Origin: Acidimicrobiia bacterium
GTDB lineage: Bacteria > Actinomycetota > Acidimicrobiia > IMCC26256 > JAGPDB01
Direction of reading: 5' to 3'
Length of the DNA stretch: 39,224 nt
Assembly (NCBI GenBank): GCA_018057765.1
Contig: JAGPDB010000018.1
Location: 1-39,224 of the forward strand
In this document: in pieces, positions 1 through 8,638 of the stretch
Layout of the letters: every line of letters starts with the position of its first letter
Position numbering within the stretch: position 1 is the first letter of the stretch
Position numbers and translations under genes: made by a program
The notes under the pieces: model-generated
Seen by the model: the letters and a program-made list of their open reading frames with translations, nothing else
Told to the model about the DNA's origin: nothing
Database searches by the model: none

Positions 1-662
1 GTGCTCACGCATACTTATCTTTAATATATTCTCCAAAAGATGAGATTCAAGGTGATGCCGTACGACTCTTATACCTACATGTACCTGTTGCTTGGCTAGC
101 TTATGTATCTTTTGCTGTTACCACCCTTTGTTCAGTGCTTTACTTGATACCTAAAACACGTTCTAACGTGTACGATATTCTAGCTGGGGCAAGTGCAAAA
201 GCGGGTATAATTTTTTGTTCACTAACACTGATACTTGGAGCTCTATGGGGTAAACCAATTTGGGGAGTTTTTTGGGCATGGGATGCCAGGATAACTTCAA
301 CGACAATACTGTTATTTTTATATATAGGATATGTTGCAATTCGAACATTGGCTCGTGACGAAAAATCTAGAAAACGAAATGCTTATGTTGCTCTTTTTGC
401 ATTTGTCGACGTTCCCGTTGTTCATTTTTCTGTTAGCTGGTGGCGTACATTGCACCAAGAGGGTACAGTTTTTAGTGAAGCAAAACAAGCAAATATTGAA
501 GGCTCGATGGCGGCAGCGTTACTAGTGGGTGTTGTAGCATTCACACTATTGTTTATATATATGCTCGATAGACAATTTATTAAAGATTTGCAGAATGAAG
601 ATATATTAGACAAAGGTCTTGATGATGCAATTAAGCTAAGAAAAGAAGAGGCAATGAAATGA
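1..662 (+). CDS. ccmC: Heme exporter protein CcmC, 5'-truncated by the window edge
   Basis: The reading frame is open from base 3, and the encoded protein continues upstream of the window. It belongs to the CcmC/HemY family, the membrane component that loads heme onto CcmE in cytochrome c maturation System I. Near the start it reads GDAVRLLYLHVPVAWLAY, typical of CcmC. The tryptophan-rich heme-handling motif shows as WGVFWAWDARITS, and several hydrophobic membrane spans follow. The C-terminal tail is charged. An internal GTG at 135 could be mistaken for the start, but conserved sequence lies upstream of it. The stop codon overlaps the start of the next small gene by three bases, which indicates translational coupling in the ccm operon. 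Family assignment is secure; the true start is not visible. Confidence 0.93.
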   Translation, partial: AHAYLSLIYSPKDEIQGDAVRLLYLHVPVAWLAYVSFAVTTLCSVLYLIPKTRSNVYDILAGASAKAGIIFCSLTLILGALWGKPIWGVFWAWDARITSTTILLFLYIGYVAIRTLARDEKSRKRNAYVALFAFVDVPVVHFSVSWWRTLHQEGTVFSEAKQANIEGSMAAALLVGVVAFTLLFIYMLDRQFIKDLQNEDILDKGLDDAIKLRKEEAMK

Positions 663-757
663 GCAACTGGGGATATGTTTCTATAGGCTGGATATCAACT
701 TATATCACTATAGCTTGCTGGTTTTATTATTCAAAGCCAAAAAAAATAGAAAAATAG
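659..757 (+). CDS. ccmD: CcmD-like single-span heme exporter subunit
   Basis: This small gene encodes 32 residues. Its ATG overlaps the ccmC stop (ATGA arrangement). The protein has a short polar N-terminus, one hydrophobic span (about residues 6-23, GWISTYITIACWFYY) and a lysine-rich tail ending KPKKIEK. Those are the features of CcmD, the small protein that helps release holo-CcmE from the CcmABC complex. Sequence conservation of CcmD is weak in general, so the call rests on size, topology and position between ccmC and ccmE. It is six bases upstream of ccmE. Confidence 0.75.
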   Translation: MSNWGYVSIGWISTYITIACWFYYSKPKKIEK

Positions 758-763
758 TTAATC

Positions 764-1168
764 ATGAAATCTAAAAGAAATCGTACTATTGCACTTATAG
801 TTATTTTATTATTTTCTATTTCTGCATTAGTATTTTTAGGTCTTAAAGGTAATGTTATTTATTATTATGATGTTACAGAAGCAGTCACTAAATCGAAAGC
901 GCAAGGTACAGATAGATTCAGGATAGCTGGCGCAGTACGAATTGGTAGTGTTAGCAAAAAAAATAATACCGTTGAATTTATTGTTACTGATGGTGGAACA
1001 AACGTAAAAGTCATACATCGAGGAGACCCGCCACAACTATTTAAAGATTCGGCACCTGTTGTATGCGAAGGTAGTTGGAAAAAAGGGTCCGAAGGTAAAA
1101 TATTTGAATCTGATCGTATATTAATAAAACATGGTAATGAATATAAGCCACCTGCAGTGGAGCAATAA
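764..1168 (+). CDS. ccmE: Cytochrome c-type biogenesis protein CcmE (heme chaperone)
   Basis: The 134-residue protein has one N-terminal membrane anchor (about residues 8-28) followed by a periplasmic beta-barrel (OB) domain. CcmE binds heme covalently through a histidine and hands it to CcmF. The C-terminal motif IKHGNEYKPP contains that histidine (H123) and the conserved tyrosine (Y127); it matches the HxxxY type rather than the cysteine variant found in some archaea and sulfate reducers. Length is near the family norm. It lies between ccmD-like and ccmF with gaps of about six bases on each side, so it is cotranscribed. Confidence 0.95.
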   Translation: MKSKRNRTIALIVILLFSISALVFLGLKGNVIYYYDVTEAVTKSKAQGTDRFRIAGAVRIGSVSKKNNTVEFIVTDGGTNVKVIHRGDPPQLFKDSAPVVCEGSWKKGSEGKIFESDRILIKHGNEYKPPAVEQ

Positions 1169-1173
1169 TTGAT

Positions 1174-3147
1174 ATGGTTAGCTTGATCGGAACATTTACT
1201 TTAGCAAGTGCTGTAATTTGTTCTTTATTTAGTGTTATTGGATTTTTTCTAAGTTTGATTTCAAAAAATCGTTCGAATTTTTATAATAGGAATGCAAGAA
1301 TATTAAATTATTTGTCAGCATTTTCTATTTTGGCAGCATTCATAGTATTAGAAGTCGGATTATTCCAAAGAGATTATTCAATTCAATATGTATATGAACA
1401 CACAGCTAATTCAACGTCTAAGCTATTCACTTTTACTGGTGTCTGGGCAGGCTTGGAAGGGTCATTGCTGCTATGGGCTCTAATACTTTGTGTATTTTCT
1501 GTGGCTACTTTAATGGCGACTAGAAAAAAGAAAGAAAAGAATCTGTCACTCGACGGCACTTCAGTTTTAGCGCAGTTAATTATCGCTTCTTTGGTATTTT
1601 TCTTCTCTCTACTAATTTCTATATCATCATCACCGTTTGCAAAAACGAGTGTCAATTATAAAAATGGCTTGGGTCCAAACCCACTACTTCAAGAACATTT
1701 CGCAATGGCAATGCACCCACCTTTATTATATATTGGGTATGTAGGATTTGTTGTTCCTTTTGCTTACGCAATTGCTTCATTAATTCGTAAAGATTTTTCA
1801 AAACTATATACTGCAAGAGTAAGAAGAACGTCGATCATTGCTTGGATATTCTTGACATGCGGTATTTTACTTGGTGCTTTTTGGAGCTATGAAGTACTCG
1901 GATGGGGAGGATACTGGGCATGGGATCCAGTAGAAAATGCTTCACTATTGCCATGGTTAACAGCAACGGCATTTCTGCATTCTACTATTATGCAGTCAAA
2001 AAGAAATATGTTAAGAGGCTGGAACTATACAGTTGTAGTAGCTACTTTTGCATTAACAATACTTGGAACATTTCTGACACGATCAGGAATTGTTAATTCT
2101 GTTCATGCTTTTTCACAAAGCAACATAGGGGCATGGTTGCTATCGCTTTTTGCACTCATAGTAATCGGCGGTGTATCACTTCTAATATGGAGATATGACT
2201 ATGTTAAAAGTGAAAAACCTTTAAAAGGAGCAGGTCTTAAAGATACACTTTTTCTATTAAATAATATAGTTTTCTGTATATTTACACTTGTTGTTTTAAT
2301 AGGCACTACATATCCTTTAATCGCCGATGAAATCAGAGGTGAACAGATATCTATTGGTACACCATATTTTGAAAAGTTTGTAATACCTTTAGGTCTTTCA
2401 ATATTGCTATTAATGGGTATTGCGCCAATGATGGCTTTTGGTGAAACAAATGTGAAACTTGTCCAGAGACTAAGAATGCCAGTGTTTTTTGCTGCATTAA
2501 TTATGGCAATAAGTATTATCCTTGATCAGAGCCTATTAACTAGTTTTGCGATAGGAATGAGCACATTTGTTGTTGTGGGTTGTATTCAAATACTTATACG
2601 TGCTGGTAAACAAAGTGGATTTAAAAGATTGCTCTTAGAAAGACCGAAAAAGGTCGGTGCTATGGTGTCTCACATTGGTATTGCACTTATAGGTTTATGC
2701 ATTGTTTTAAGTTCGCATACGTATTCCCATGAAGTATCTTTAATAAAAAATGTACCTAAAAAAGTTGGAAATTATTCACTAACTTTTGTATCAGAAAAGG
2801 TAATAGCTAACGCTGATGTAATATCTACATCTGTTGGTATTAATATTTCCAGAAGCGGCGAGAATTTTGGAGTTTATGCTCCTAAAGTTAAAGAGTATCC
2901 TGCTCGATCAATGAGTGTAGGAACGCCAAGTGTCCATACATCTTTAGTACGTGATTCATATTTGACTATACTTTCAACACCGCAAGATGAAGATGATACT
3001 AGAAGCGTAAGAATAAAAATTACAGAAAATCCTATGGTCTTATATATTTGGCTATCTGGTATTTTGATTGCATTAGGAGCTGGTATTTCTTTATTGCCAA
3101 CTAAACGAAAAGCTGAGATTATTAAAAAACAAAAGGTATTGAAATAA
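1174..3147 (+). CDS. ccmF: Cytochrome c heme lyase subunit CcmF
   Basis: A 657-residue polytopic membrane protein and the core heme ligation component of System I. It has the tryptophan-rich WWD domain at about residues 243-262 (GWGGYWAWDPVENASLLPWL), which presents heme to apocytochrome. Candidate heme-ligating histidines include H181 in the MHPPLLYIGY segment and H269. About 14-15 hydrophobic spans are apparent, with a large extracytoplasmic loop before the last span (about residues 540-625). The stop codon shares one base with the start of ccmG (TAATG). Length and motif order are normal for CcmF/NrfE proteins. Confidence 0.96.
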   Translation: MVSLIGTFTLASAVICSLFSVIGFFLSLISKNRSNFYNRNARILNYLSAFSILAAFIVLEVGLFQRDYSIQYVYEHTANSTSKLFTFTGVWAGLEGSLLLWALILCVFSVATLMATRKKKEKNLSLDGTSVLAQLIIASLVFFFSLLISISSSPFAKTSVNYKNGLGPNPLLQEHFAMAMHPPLLYIGYVGFVVPFAYAIASLIRKDFSKLYTARVRRTSIIAWIFLTCGILLGAFWSYEVLGWGGYWAWDPVENASLLPWLTATAFLHSTIMQSKRNMLRGWNYTVVVATFALTILGTFLTRSGIVNSVHAFSQSNIGAWLLSLFALIVIGGVSLLIWRYDYVKSEKPLKGAGLKDTLFLLNNIVFCIFTLVVLIGTTYPLIADEIRGEQISIGTPYFEKFVIPLGLSILLLMGIAPMMAFGETNVKLVQRLRMPVFFAALIMAISIILDQSLLTSFAIGMSTFVVVGCIQILIRAGKQSGFKRLLLERPKKVGAMVSHIGIALIGLCIVLSSHTYSHEVSLIKNVPKKVGNYSLTFVSEKVIANADVISTSVGINISRSGENFGVYAPKVKEYPARSMSVGTPSVHTSLVRDSYLTILSTPQDEDDTRSVRIKITENPMVLYIWLSGILIALGAGISLLPTKRKAEIIKKQKVLK

Positions 3148-3704
3148 TGGATAATATAGATGTGACGGTAAAGAATACAAAAAATATTCGTATTGGTTTA
3201 ATTATTATTTTTTTGTCAGTTTTTGGCGGAATTATTTTCTTCTTGTTTGGTAATTTGAAAACCCCAACCCAATATCAAGGAGGAAAAATTGCTGGAAAGC
3301 CTGCTCCAAGTATTCAACTCACTTCGATGATTGATAAAAAGACTTATTCTATTGATGCTTTAAAAGGTAAAACTATTTTTGTTAATTTTTTTAATACTTG
3401 GTGTATCCCTTGTAAAGAAGAGGAACCAGTATTGGAGGATTTTATTGCAGCAAATAAAGATAATCCTGATTTTATATTTATATCGATTGCGAGACAAGAC
3501 TCAAAAGATAATATTAATAAATGGATTTCAGAAAAAAATCCCACACAAGATGTTGTTTTTGATGACGGCGAAATTTCTTTAGCGTTCGGAGTGACAGGTC
3601 AACCTGAGACCTTTGCTATAGGTAAGGATGGTATAGTCAGTTCCACTTTATTAGCGCGTGCATCACAGAAATCGTTAAATGAAATGTTATCAGCATCGAG
3701 CTAA
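3147..3704 (+). CDS. ccmG: Thiol:disulfide interchange protein CcmG/DsbE (TlpA-like thioredoxin fold)
   Basis: A 185-residue membrane-anchored thioredoxin-fold protein. A hydrophobic anchor lies at about residues 15-35, followed by a periplasmic redoxin domain. The active site reads NTWCIPCKEEEP, with C86 and C89 forming the CxxC. It probably reduces the heme-binding cysteines of apocytochrome c or of CcmH. The cis-proline region is present as VTGQPETF (about residues 149-156). Its start overlaps the ccmF stop by one base, and it ends three bases before ccmH. The call is supported by both motif and operon context. Confidence 0.93.
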   Translation: MDNIDVTVKNTKNIRIGLIIIFLSVFGGIIFFLFGNLKTPTQYQGGKIAGKPAPSIQLTSMIDKKTYSIDALKGKTIFVNFFNTWCIPCKEEEPVLEDFIAANKDNPDFIFISIARQDSKDNINKWISEKNPTQDVVFDDGEISLAFGVTGQPETFAIGKDGIVSSTLLARASQKSLNEMLSASS

Positions 3705-3707
3705 GTT

Positions 3708-4697
3708 ATGAATATTACTAAAGATAAAAAAACAATTATTTTATGGTCTGCAACTATATTACTAGTACTCTTTGCGATATTATTTTCAGCAATAAAAAAC
3801 ACTAATTCTTCAAGTTCGGATAAAACAAGAATTGATTCAATCACCAAACAATTGAGATGTTTAGAATGCGAAGGTTTATCAGTATATGATTCAGATACAA
3901 CACTTTCAAGTGCAATAAAAAACGATGTAGAAAAAAAAGTTAAAAAAGGTGAATCAGATTCAAAAATCGTATCTTATTACGTGAGCACCTACGGCGAATT
4001 CATTCGATTGAACCCAACGAGTAATGATGGAAACTGGGCCGTGTATGTATTTCCAGTATCAGCCATATTGATTTTGTTGTTAGCGGTTTTTGTATATACT
4101 CGTAAATCAAAACAGATAAATATTGGGAGCAAGTTAAAATTAAATTCACACTTAATTTTATGGGTTTTCATCATTTTGACCATTTGTACATTGGGTGTTA
4201 TATATAAAATAGATATTTCAAATAGCGATAACAAAGTATTAAATACTACAAAAACACTAACAACTACAACTACAATACCTGAAGAATTAGAAAAAACGTT
4301 GATAAATGATGTGAGAACAAACCCTAACGCGCTTACATATCGTGCTTTAGGGCTATTCCAATTTGCACGCGAAAACTATCTAGATTCACTCAGGAATCTA
4401 GATATGGCTGCATCGCTAGATCCCAAAGATGCAGCTTCTCGCGCTTATGCGAGTTATATAGTACTAAGAGCTCAGCAATATGAAAGCGCAAAAACTAGAG
4501 CACAAAGCGCGATTGATGCAGACCATAATAATGTACCTGCATTATTCTTTCAAGGATTAATATTGCGTGAATCCCCAGTCCTTTCAGATGCTGAAAAACA
4601 GGAAAATATCGACAAATCGAATAAGAATTTTGACTTAGTGCTCCAACTAGACCCGAATGGTGAATTTTCTAGTCAAATCAATGAAATACGAAACTAG
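3708..4697 (+). CDS. ccmH: CcmH with C-terminal CcmI-like TPR domain
   Basis: The 329-residue protein joins two activities that many bacteria keep in separate genes. The N-terminal half is CcmH: a membrane span (about residues 9-28), then the motif LRCLEC with redox cysteines C51 and C54, and a second span near residues 105-125. A third span (about 148-165) leads to a C-terminal region with tetratricopeptide-like helices (about residues 190-325, for example around ALGLFQFARENYLDSLRNL). That matches the CcmI-type apocytochrome chaperone. A short threonine-rich linker separates the halves. Similar fusions exist in some proteobacteria (CycH/NrfG-like). It is the last gene of the visible ccm operon. 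Confidence 0.88.
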   Translation: MNITKDKKTIILWSATILLVLFAILFSAIKNTNSSSSDKTRIDSITKQLRCLECEGLSVYDSDTTLSSAIKNDVEKKVKKGESDSKIVSYYVSTYGEFIRLNPTSNDGNWAVYVFPVSAILILLLAVFVYTRKSKQINIGSKLKLNSHLILWVFIILTICTLGVIYKIDISNSDNKVLNTTKTLTTTTTIPEELEKTLINDVRTNPNALTYRALGLFQFARENYLDSLRNLDMAASLDPKDAASRAYASYIVLRAQQYESAKTRAQSAIDADHNNVPALFFQGLILRESPVLSDAEKQENIDKSNKNFDLVLQLDPNGEFSSQINEIRN

Positions 4698-4774
4698 TAT
4701 TTCAAGCTTTATAAAGTGCTTTGTTGCAATTATATAAACAATAAATCAATTCGATGTTATGTGTACATTTCTAA

Positions 4775-4780
4775 TAGAAT
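4775..4780 (+). promoter_or_regulatory. Leaderless -10 element of the cyclophilin gene
   Basis: TAGAAT ends exactly six bases before the ATG at 4787, and no Shine-Dalgarno sequence lies in between. That is the TANNNT spacing expected for a leaderless actinobacterial transcript. No convincing -35 hexamer is seen. Confidence 0.5.
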
Positions 4781-4786
4781 TTATAT

Positions 4787-5260
4787 ATGCAAAAACCTGA
4801 AATGAATATAGATGAATCAAAGATTTATGGTGTAACCATAAAAACAAACCGTGGAACAATAGAAATGGATTTAGATCCAAAGCTAGCTCCTAAGACAGTT
4901 AACAACTTCGTTAATTTAGCAAGAGAAGGTTATTACGACTCCTTAACTTTTCATAGAGTTGTACCTGGTTTTGTTATACAAGGTGGCTGTCCATCTGGTA
5001 CTGGAACTGGTGGGCCGGGATATAAATTTGAAGATGAACCTGTAACTGGCGAGTACACACTAGGAGCTCTAGCGATGGCTAACTCGGGCCCGAATACAAA
5101 TGGAAGTCAATTCTTTATTTGTATTGATGACTGTACTCGTAAACTGACAAAAGATTACAGTCTTTTTGGTTATGTTACTAATGGTATTGAAATTGCACTA
5201 GAGACAGAAGTTGGCGATACTATGACGTCAGTTGTCGTTGAAGAAAAAGAACGCGCTTAA
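4787..5260 (+). CDS. Peptidyl-prolyl cis-trans isomerase, cyclophilin type
   Basis: A 157-residue cytoplasmic cyclophilin with no signal peptide. It catalyses cis/trans isomerisation of proline peptide bonds and so acts as a folding helper. Conserved active-site stretches are visible: [13 protein letters not shown] (catalytic Arg and Phe), [18 protein letters not shown] and the following FIC segment, and [10 protein letters not shown] near the C-terminus. Length is typical for the compact bacterial PpiB form. The gene stands alone after the ccm operon and has its own candidate promoter. In actinobacteria such genes are called ppiA or ppiB; no specific symbol is given because the subtype cannot be settled here. 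Confidence 0.93.
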   Translation: MQKPEMNIDESKIYGVTIKTNRGTIEMDLDPKLAPKTVNNFVNLAREGYYDSLTFHRVVPGFVIQGGCPSGTGTGGPGYKFEDEPVTGEYTLGALAMANSGPNTNGSQFFICIDDCTRKLTKDYSLFGYVTNGIEIALETEVGDTMTSVVVEEKERA

Positions 5261-5283
5261 TATGCGACACTTTTTTTATCAAT

Positions 5284-6171
5284 ATGAATAAAGCAACTCC
5301 TTCAACTGTTGCTGGAGTTGCAACTGTTGGTGTCGCAAACGTTGGATGGGGCATAACCGACACGATTATAGCTCAATTAAGTTTGGGTGAGTTCACTGTT
5401 TGGGTGCACGGAGTAACTGGAGCAATATTCTTATTTACCATTATGGTGATACAAAAACAAAAATTCGTATTTAAAGAATTTTTAAATACTTTTTATCTTG
5501 GTATTCAGAGGTCAATAGTCTGGGCGGCATTGTTTATAGCTTTTCAAGAGGATAATCCAACAATAGCAATAACAATTGCTTCATTTTCGTCAGTGATCTC
5601 AATACTTGTTTTTTCAAGGTTCTTTCACGAAAAAATAACTCCCAGAGTCTTAACTTTAGCAATGTTTGGTATTGTAGGTGTTTTGTTTATTTCGTTAAAA
5701 AATTTAGATAACTTCACTTTTTCACGAGGGGCAATACTCGCTTTAATGATTTTACCACTTGCTTCGACTGGACCATATCTAGTTAGGAAAACTCAAGTTA
5801 AAGTTCCGGTAAAGAAATCAGCAATGTACATGTATCTTTGGGTAGCAATATTATTAAGTTTTACTTATCCATTTTTTCCAAAAAATATTCTTATTGGCAC
5901 ACATGAAATAGTATTAATTGCCATTTTGACAATTACTGGTGCAGGTGGACATATCTTGTATAACTACGCACAAGTGCATACTTCATACATATTGAGTATT
6001 TTAGTATCTAATATACACACTGTTTCTACAGCAATATTTGCATATATCATTCTTGGTCGAACACTTAATATTCACCAGATTATTGGTGTAATTATAACTC
6101 TATCTGTGGTTGGATTTGTGAGTTTTTACCATGGTAGAGACAAATATGTACTCGAAACTATAGATATATAA
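5284..6171 (+). CDS. EamA/DMT-family permease-like membrane protein
   Basis: A 295-residue integral membrane protein with about ten hydrophobic spans arranged as two repeats of five. This is the layout of the drug/metabolite transporter (EamA) superfamily. The second half ends in a typical EamA pattern around IFAYIILGRTLNIHQIIGVIITL. The substrate cannot be read from the sequence; relatives move amino acids, nucleotide derivatives or other metabolites. It starts 24 bases after the cyclophilin stop in the same direction and may be cotranscribed with it. No strong ribosome binding site precedes the ATG. Confidence 0.75.
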   Translation: MNKATPSTVAGVATVGVANVGWGITDTIIAQLSLGEFTVWVHGVTGAIFLFTIMVIQKQKFVFKEFLNTFYLGIQRSIVWAALFIAFQEDNPTIAITIASFSSVISILVFSRFFHEKITPRVLTLAMFGIVGVLFISLKNLDNFTFSRGAILALMILPLASTGPYLVRKTQVKVPVKKSAMYMYLWVAILLSFTYPFFPKNILIGTHEIVLIAILTITGAGGHILYNYAQVHTSYILSILVSNIHTVSTAIFAYIILGRTLNIHQIIGVIITLSVVGFVSFYHGRDKYVLETIDI

Positions 6172-6211
6172 ATTTCATCTAAAAATTAGGTTTTAGTCAC
6201 AAATTTATAGT

Positions 6212-6217
6212 TAGAAT
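6212..6217 (+). promoter_or_regulatory. Leaderless -10 element of the aconitase gene
   Basis: TAGAAT lies exactly six bases before the ATG at 6224, the same hexamer and spacing as upstream of the cyclophilin gene. No ribosome binding site is visible between it and the start. Confidence 0.5.
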
Positions 6218-6223
6218 TAATGT

Positions 6224-8506
6224 ATGACTACAAATTATAAATTGACCAATATTGAGCTCGCAAATAACACATATTTAAAATATGATGAAGCATTAAAGAT
6301 TATGCGAGATAGATTAGGACGTCAAAATTTAACTTATGCAGAAAAAGTACTCGCTGCACACGCTAATGATGTCAGTACTATTGGCTTGAATCGTGGTGAA
6401 GATTATGTCGATTATTTACCTGACCGTATTGCCATGCAAGATGCCACAGCTCAAATGGCATTGCTACAATTCATGACTGCAAATTTACCCAATGTTGCAG
6501 TTCCAACTACTATTCATTGTGACCATCTTATTCAAGCCCGTGTTGGAGCAAAAATAGACTTAGGTGTAGCTATTGATTCAAATGTAGAAGTATATGATTT
6601 CCTTTCTACCGTTAGTCAAAAATATGGGATTGGATTTTGGAAGCCGGGTTCTGGAATTATCCACCAAGTTGTATTAGAAAACTATGCATTTCCAGGAATG
6701 ATGATGATTGGAACTGATAGCCATACACCGAATGCAGGTGGTCTTGGAACCATAGCTATAGGTGTTGGTGGAGCAGATGCTGTTGACGTTATGGCAAATT
6801 GGCCTTTTAATACAAAAGTACCAAAATTAATAGGCGTTAAGCTTTCAGGCAAACTTTCAAAATGGGCAAGCGCAAAAGATGTCATATTGAAACTTGCAGG
6901 AATTTTAACTGTTAAAGGTGGCACAGGAGCAATCATTGAATATTTTGGAGATGGTTGTGAAACTATATCCGCTACAGGAAAAGCGACGATCTGTAATATG
7001 GGTGCAGAGATCGGGGCGACTTGTTCTGTATTTCCATATGATCAAACAATGGATAGATATTTACGCGCAACAGAACGTGTTGAACTTGCTAATATAGCAC
7101 TTGAAAATAAACACAATTTAACCGCTGATAATGATGTGCATTTAAATCCAAATAATTATTTTAATTCTGTAATAGAAATTAATCTTGATGAACTAGAACC
7201 CCACCTTGTTGGTCCATCTACTCCAGATTTAGATCGACCAATAAGTGAGGTAGCAAAGGCAGTGGAACTAGAAGGATATCCTAATGATATTTCTGCAACA
7301 CTTGTAGGTTCGTGCACGAATTCATCATATGAAGATATCGGTAGAGCCGCAAATGTTGCAAGACAAGCATCTAAACACGGGTTAAAAGTTAAAGTACCTT
7401 TAATGGTTACGCCCGGTTCAGAACAAGTTAGAGCGACAATAGAACGCGATGGGCTTTTAGCTGATTTAGAAGCAATAGGCGCGACAGTTCTGGCAAACGC
7501 ATGCGGCCCCTGTATTGGTCAGTGGAAACGTGACGATATAATCGAAGGCACGCCGAACTCAATAGTAAGTTCATATAACCGTAATTTCCCTAAAAGAAAT
7601 GATGGATCAGCTGCAACTTTGAATTTTATAGGATCTCCAGAAACGGTAGTTGGGTATGCATTATTTGGCAAACTGACTTCAGATTTTACAAAAGAATCAT
7701 TGATTGGAAAAGACGGTGAAGAGTTTATTCTAGAACCGCCAACTGGTGATGAACTTCCAACTAGTGGTTTTGTTAATGATCCAAATGATCCTTTCGGTTA
7801 TGTTGCACCTCACGAAGACGGTAATAAAATAACTATTACTGTTTCACCTAATAGCGACCGCATACAGCTGCTAGAACCGTTCAAAGCATGGGATAAGAAA
7901 GACTATAAAGGTCTTCGTGTCTTAATGAAAGCTGAAGGAAAATGTACAACAGATCATATTTCTGAGGCGGGTAGATGGCTTAAATATCGTGGTCATTTAG
8001 AAAATATTTCAGGAAACTTATTCTTAGGAGCTAATAATGCTTTTACTCCTGGCGAAGTCGGTATGGGAATTGATGTGCGTGATGGAGTACAAAATACACT
8101 CCCCGTATTAGCAAAGAAATATAAAGAGGCAGGTATTGCTTGGGTTGCAGTTGGCGATCAAAACTTCGGTGAAGGTTCTTCTCGTGAACATGCAGCAATG
8201 GAACCTAGATACATGAATGGTTTAGTGATACTTGTTCGATCTTTTGCTCGAATACATGAAGCAAACTTAAAGAAACAGGGCATGTTGCCACTAACTTTTT
8301 CAGACCCAGAGGATTATAATCTTGTTCGCTTTGATGATGCTATAGATGTTTTCGGATTAGCTGTGTTAAAACCTGGTAAACAAATAAAAGTTATGTTAAA
8401 TCATAGCGATGGAACTAGCGACGAGATAATGACCAACCATACCATGAGTGAAGAACATATAGAGTGGTTTAAGGCAGGTAGTGCATTGAATACCCTTAAC
8501 TCTTAA
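6224..8506 (+). CDS. acn: Aconitate hydratase, mitochondrial-type
   Basis: A 760-residue aconitase interconverting citrate and isocitrate in the TCA cycle. The three [4Fe-4S] ligands are C364 (GSCTNSSYED), C427 and C430 (NACGPCIGQW). Substrate-site stretches such as IGTDSHTPNAGGLG (residues 162-175) and GDQNFGEGSSREHAA (swivel domain) are intact. Residue spacing and the long block from residue 60 to 280 resemble the eukaryotic mitochondrial enzyme (cysteines at 358/421/424 in the mammalian protein). The roughly 890-residue AcnA/IRP type usual in actinobacteria is different. The gene is monocistronic, with a candidate leaderless promoter. Confidence 0.95.
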   Translation: MTTNYKLTNIELANNTYLKYDEALKIMRDRLGRQNLTYAEKVLAAHANDVSTIGLNRGEDYVDYLPDRIAMQDATAQMALLQFMTANLPNVAVPTTIHCDHLIQARVGAKIDLGVAIDSNVEVYDFLSTVSQKYGIGFWKPGSGIIHQVVLENYAFPGMMMIGTDSHTPNAGGLGTIAIGVGGADAVDVMANWPFNTKVPKLIGVKLSGKLSKWASAKDVILKLAGILTVKGGTGAIIEYFGDGCETISATGKATICNMGAEIGATCSVFPYDQTMDRYLRATERVELANIALENKHNLTADNDVHLNPNNYFNSVIEINLDELEPHLVGPSTPDLDRPISEVAKAVELEGYPNDISATLVGSCTNSSYEDIGRAANVARQASKHGLKVKVPLMVTPGSEQVRATIERDGLLADLEAIGATVLANACGPCIGQWKRDDIIEGTPNSIVSSYNRNFPKRNDGSAATLNFIGSPETVVGYALFGKLTSDFTKESLIGKDGEEFILEPPTGDELPTSGFVNDPNDPFGYVAPHEDGNKITITVSPNSDRIQLLEPFKAWDKKDYKGLRVLMKAEGKCTTDHISEAGRWLKYRGHLENISGNLFLGANNAFTPGEVGMGIDVRDGVQNTLPVLAKKYKEAGIAWVAVGDQNFGEGSSREHAAMEPRYMNGLVILVRSFARIHEANLKKQGMLPLTFSDPEDYNLVRFDDAIDVFGLAVLKPGKQIKVMLNHSDGTSDEIMTNHTMSEEHIEWFKAGSALNTLNS

Positions 8507-8509
8507 TGG

Positions 8510-8569
8510 GATCTAGGCACACACTTCACTTCCTTGCTTCTCACGTCAAGTTTTGTTCATACCTAGATC
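8510..8569. repeat. Hairpin-forming inverted repeat between convergent genes
   Basis: Perfect 8-bp arms, GATCTAGG (8510-8517) and CCTAGATC (8562-8569), enclose a 44-base pyrimidine-rich loop on the + strand, just after the aconitase stop. No T-run follows, so it is not a standard terminator. A second pair, TTCACTTC (8525-8532) and GAAGTGAA (8619-8626), interleaves with the first and could form a pseudoknot. Parts of the loop (CTTCACT, GTCAAGTT, TTCAT) resemble the core of the palindromic elements found in rho and the DUF1385 gene, but the match is gapped and tentative. The rest of the 132-base gap shows no gene. Confidence 0.4.
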
Positions 8570-8638
8570 ATAATTTCAAGTCAATCGCCAATTATTCAAA
8601 TCGCAACTGCAAATGTTCGAAGTGAAATTCAATCGACA

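Noticed and set aside
4703-4725. Terminator after ccmH
   Set aside because: The AAGC...CTTTATAAAG...GCTT symmetry is short and AT-rich with no T-run after it.
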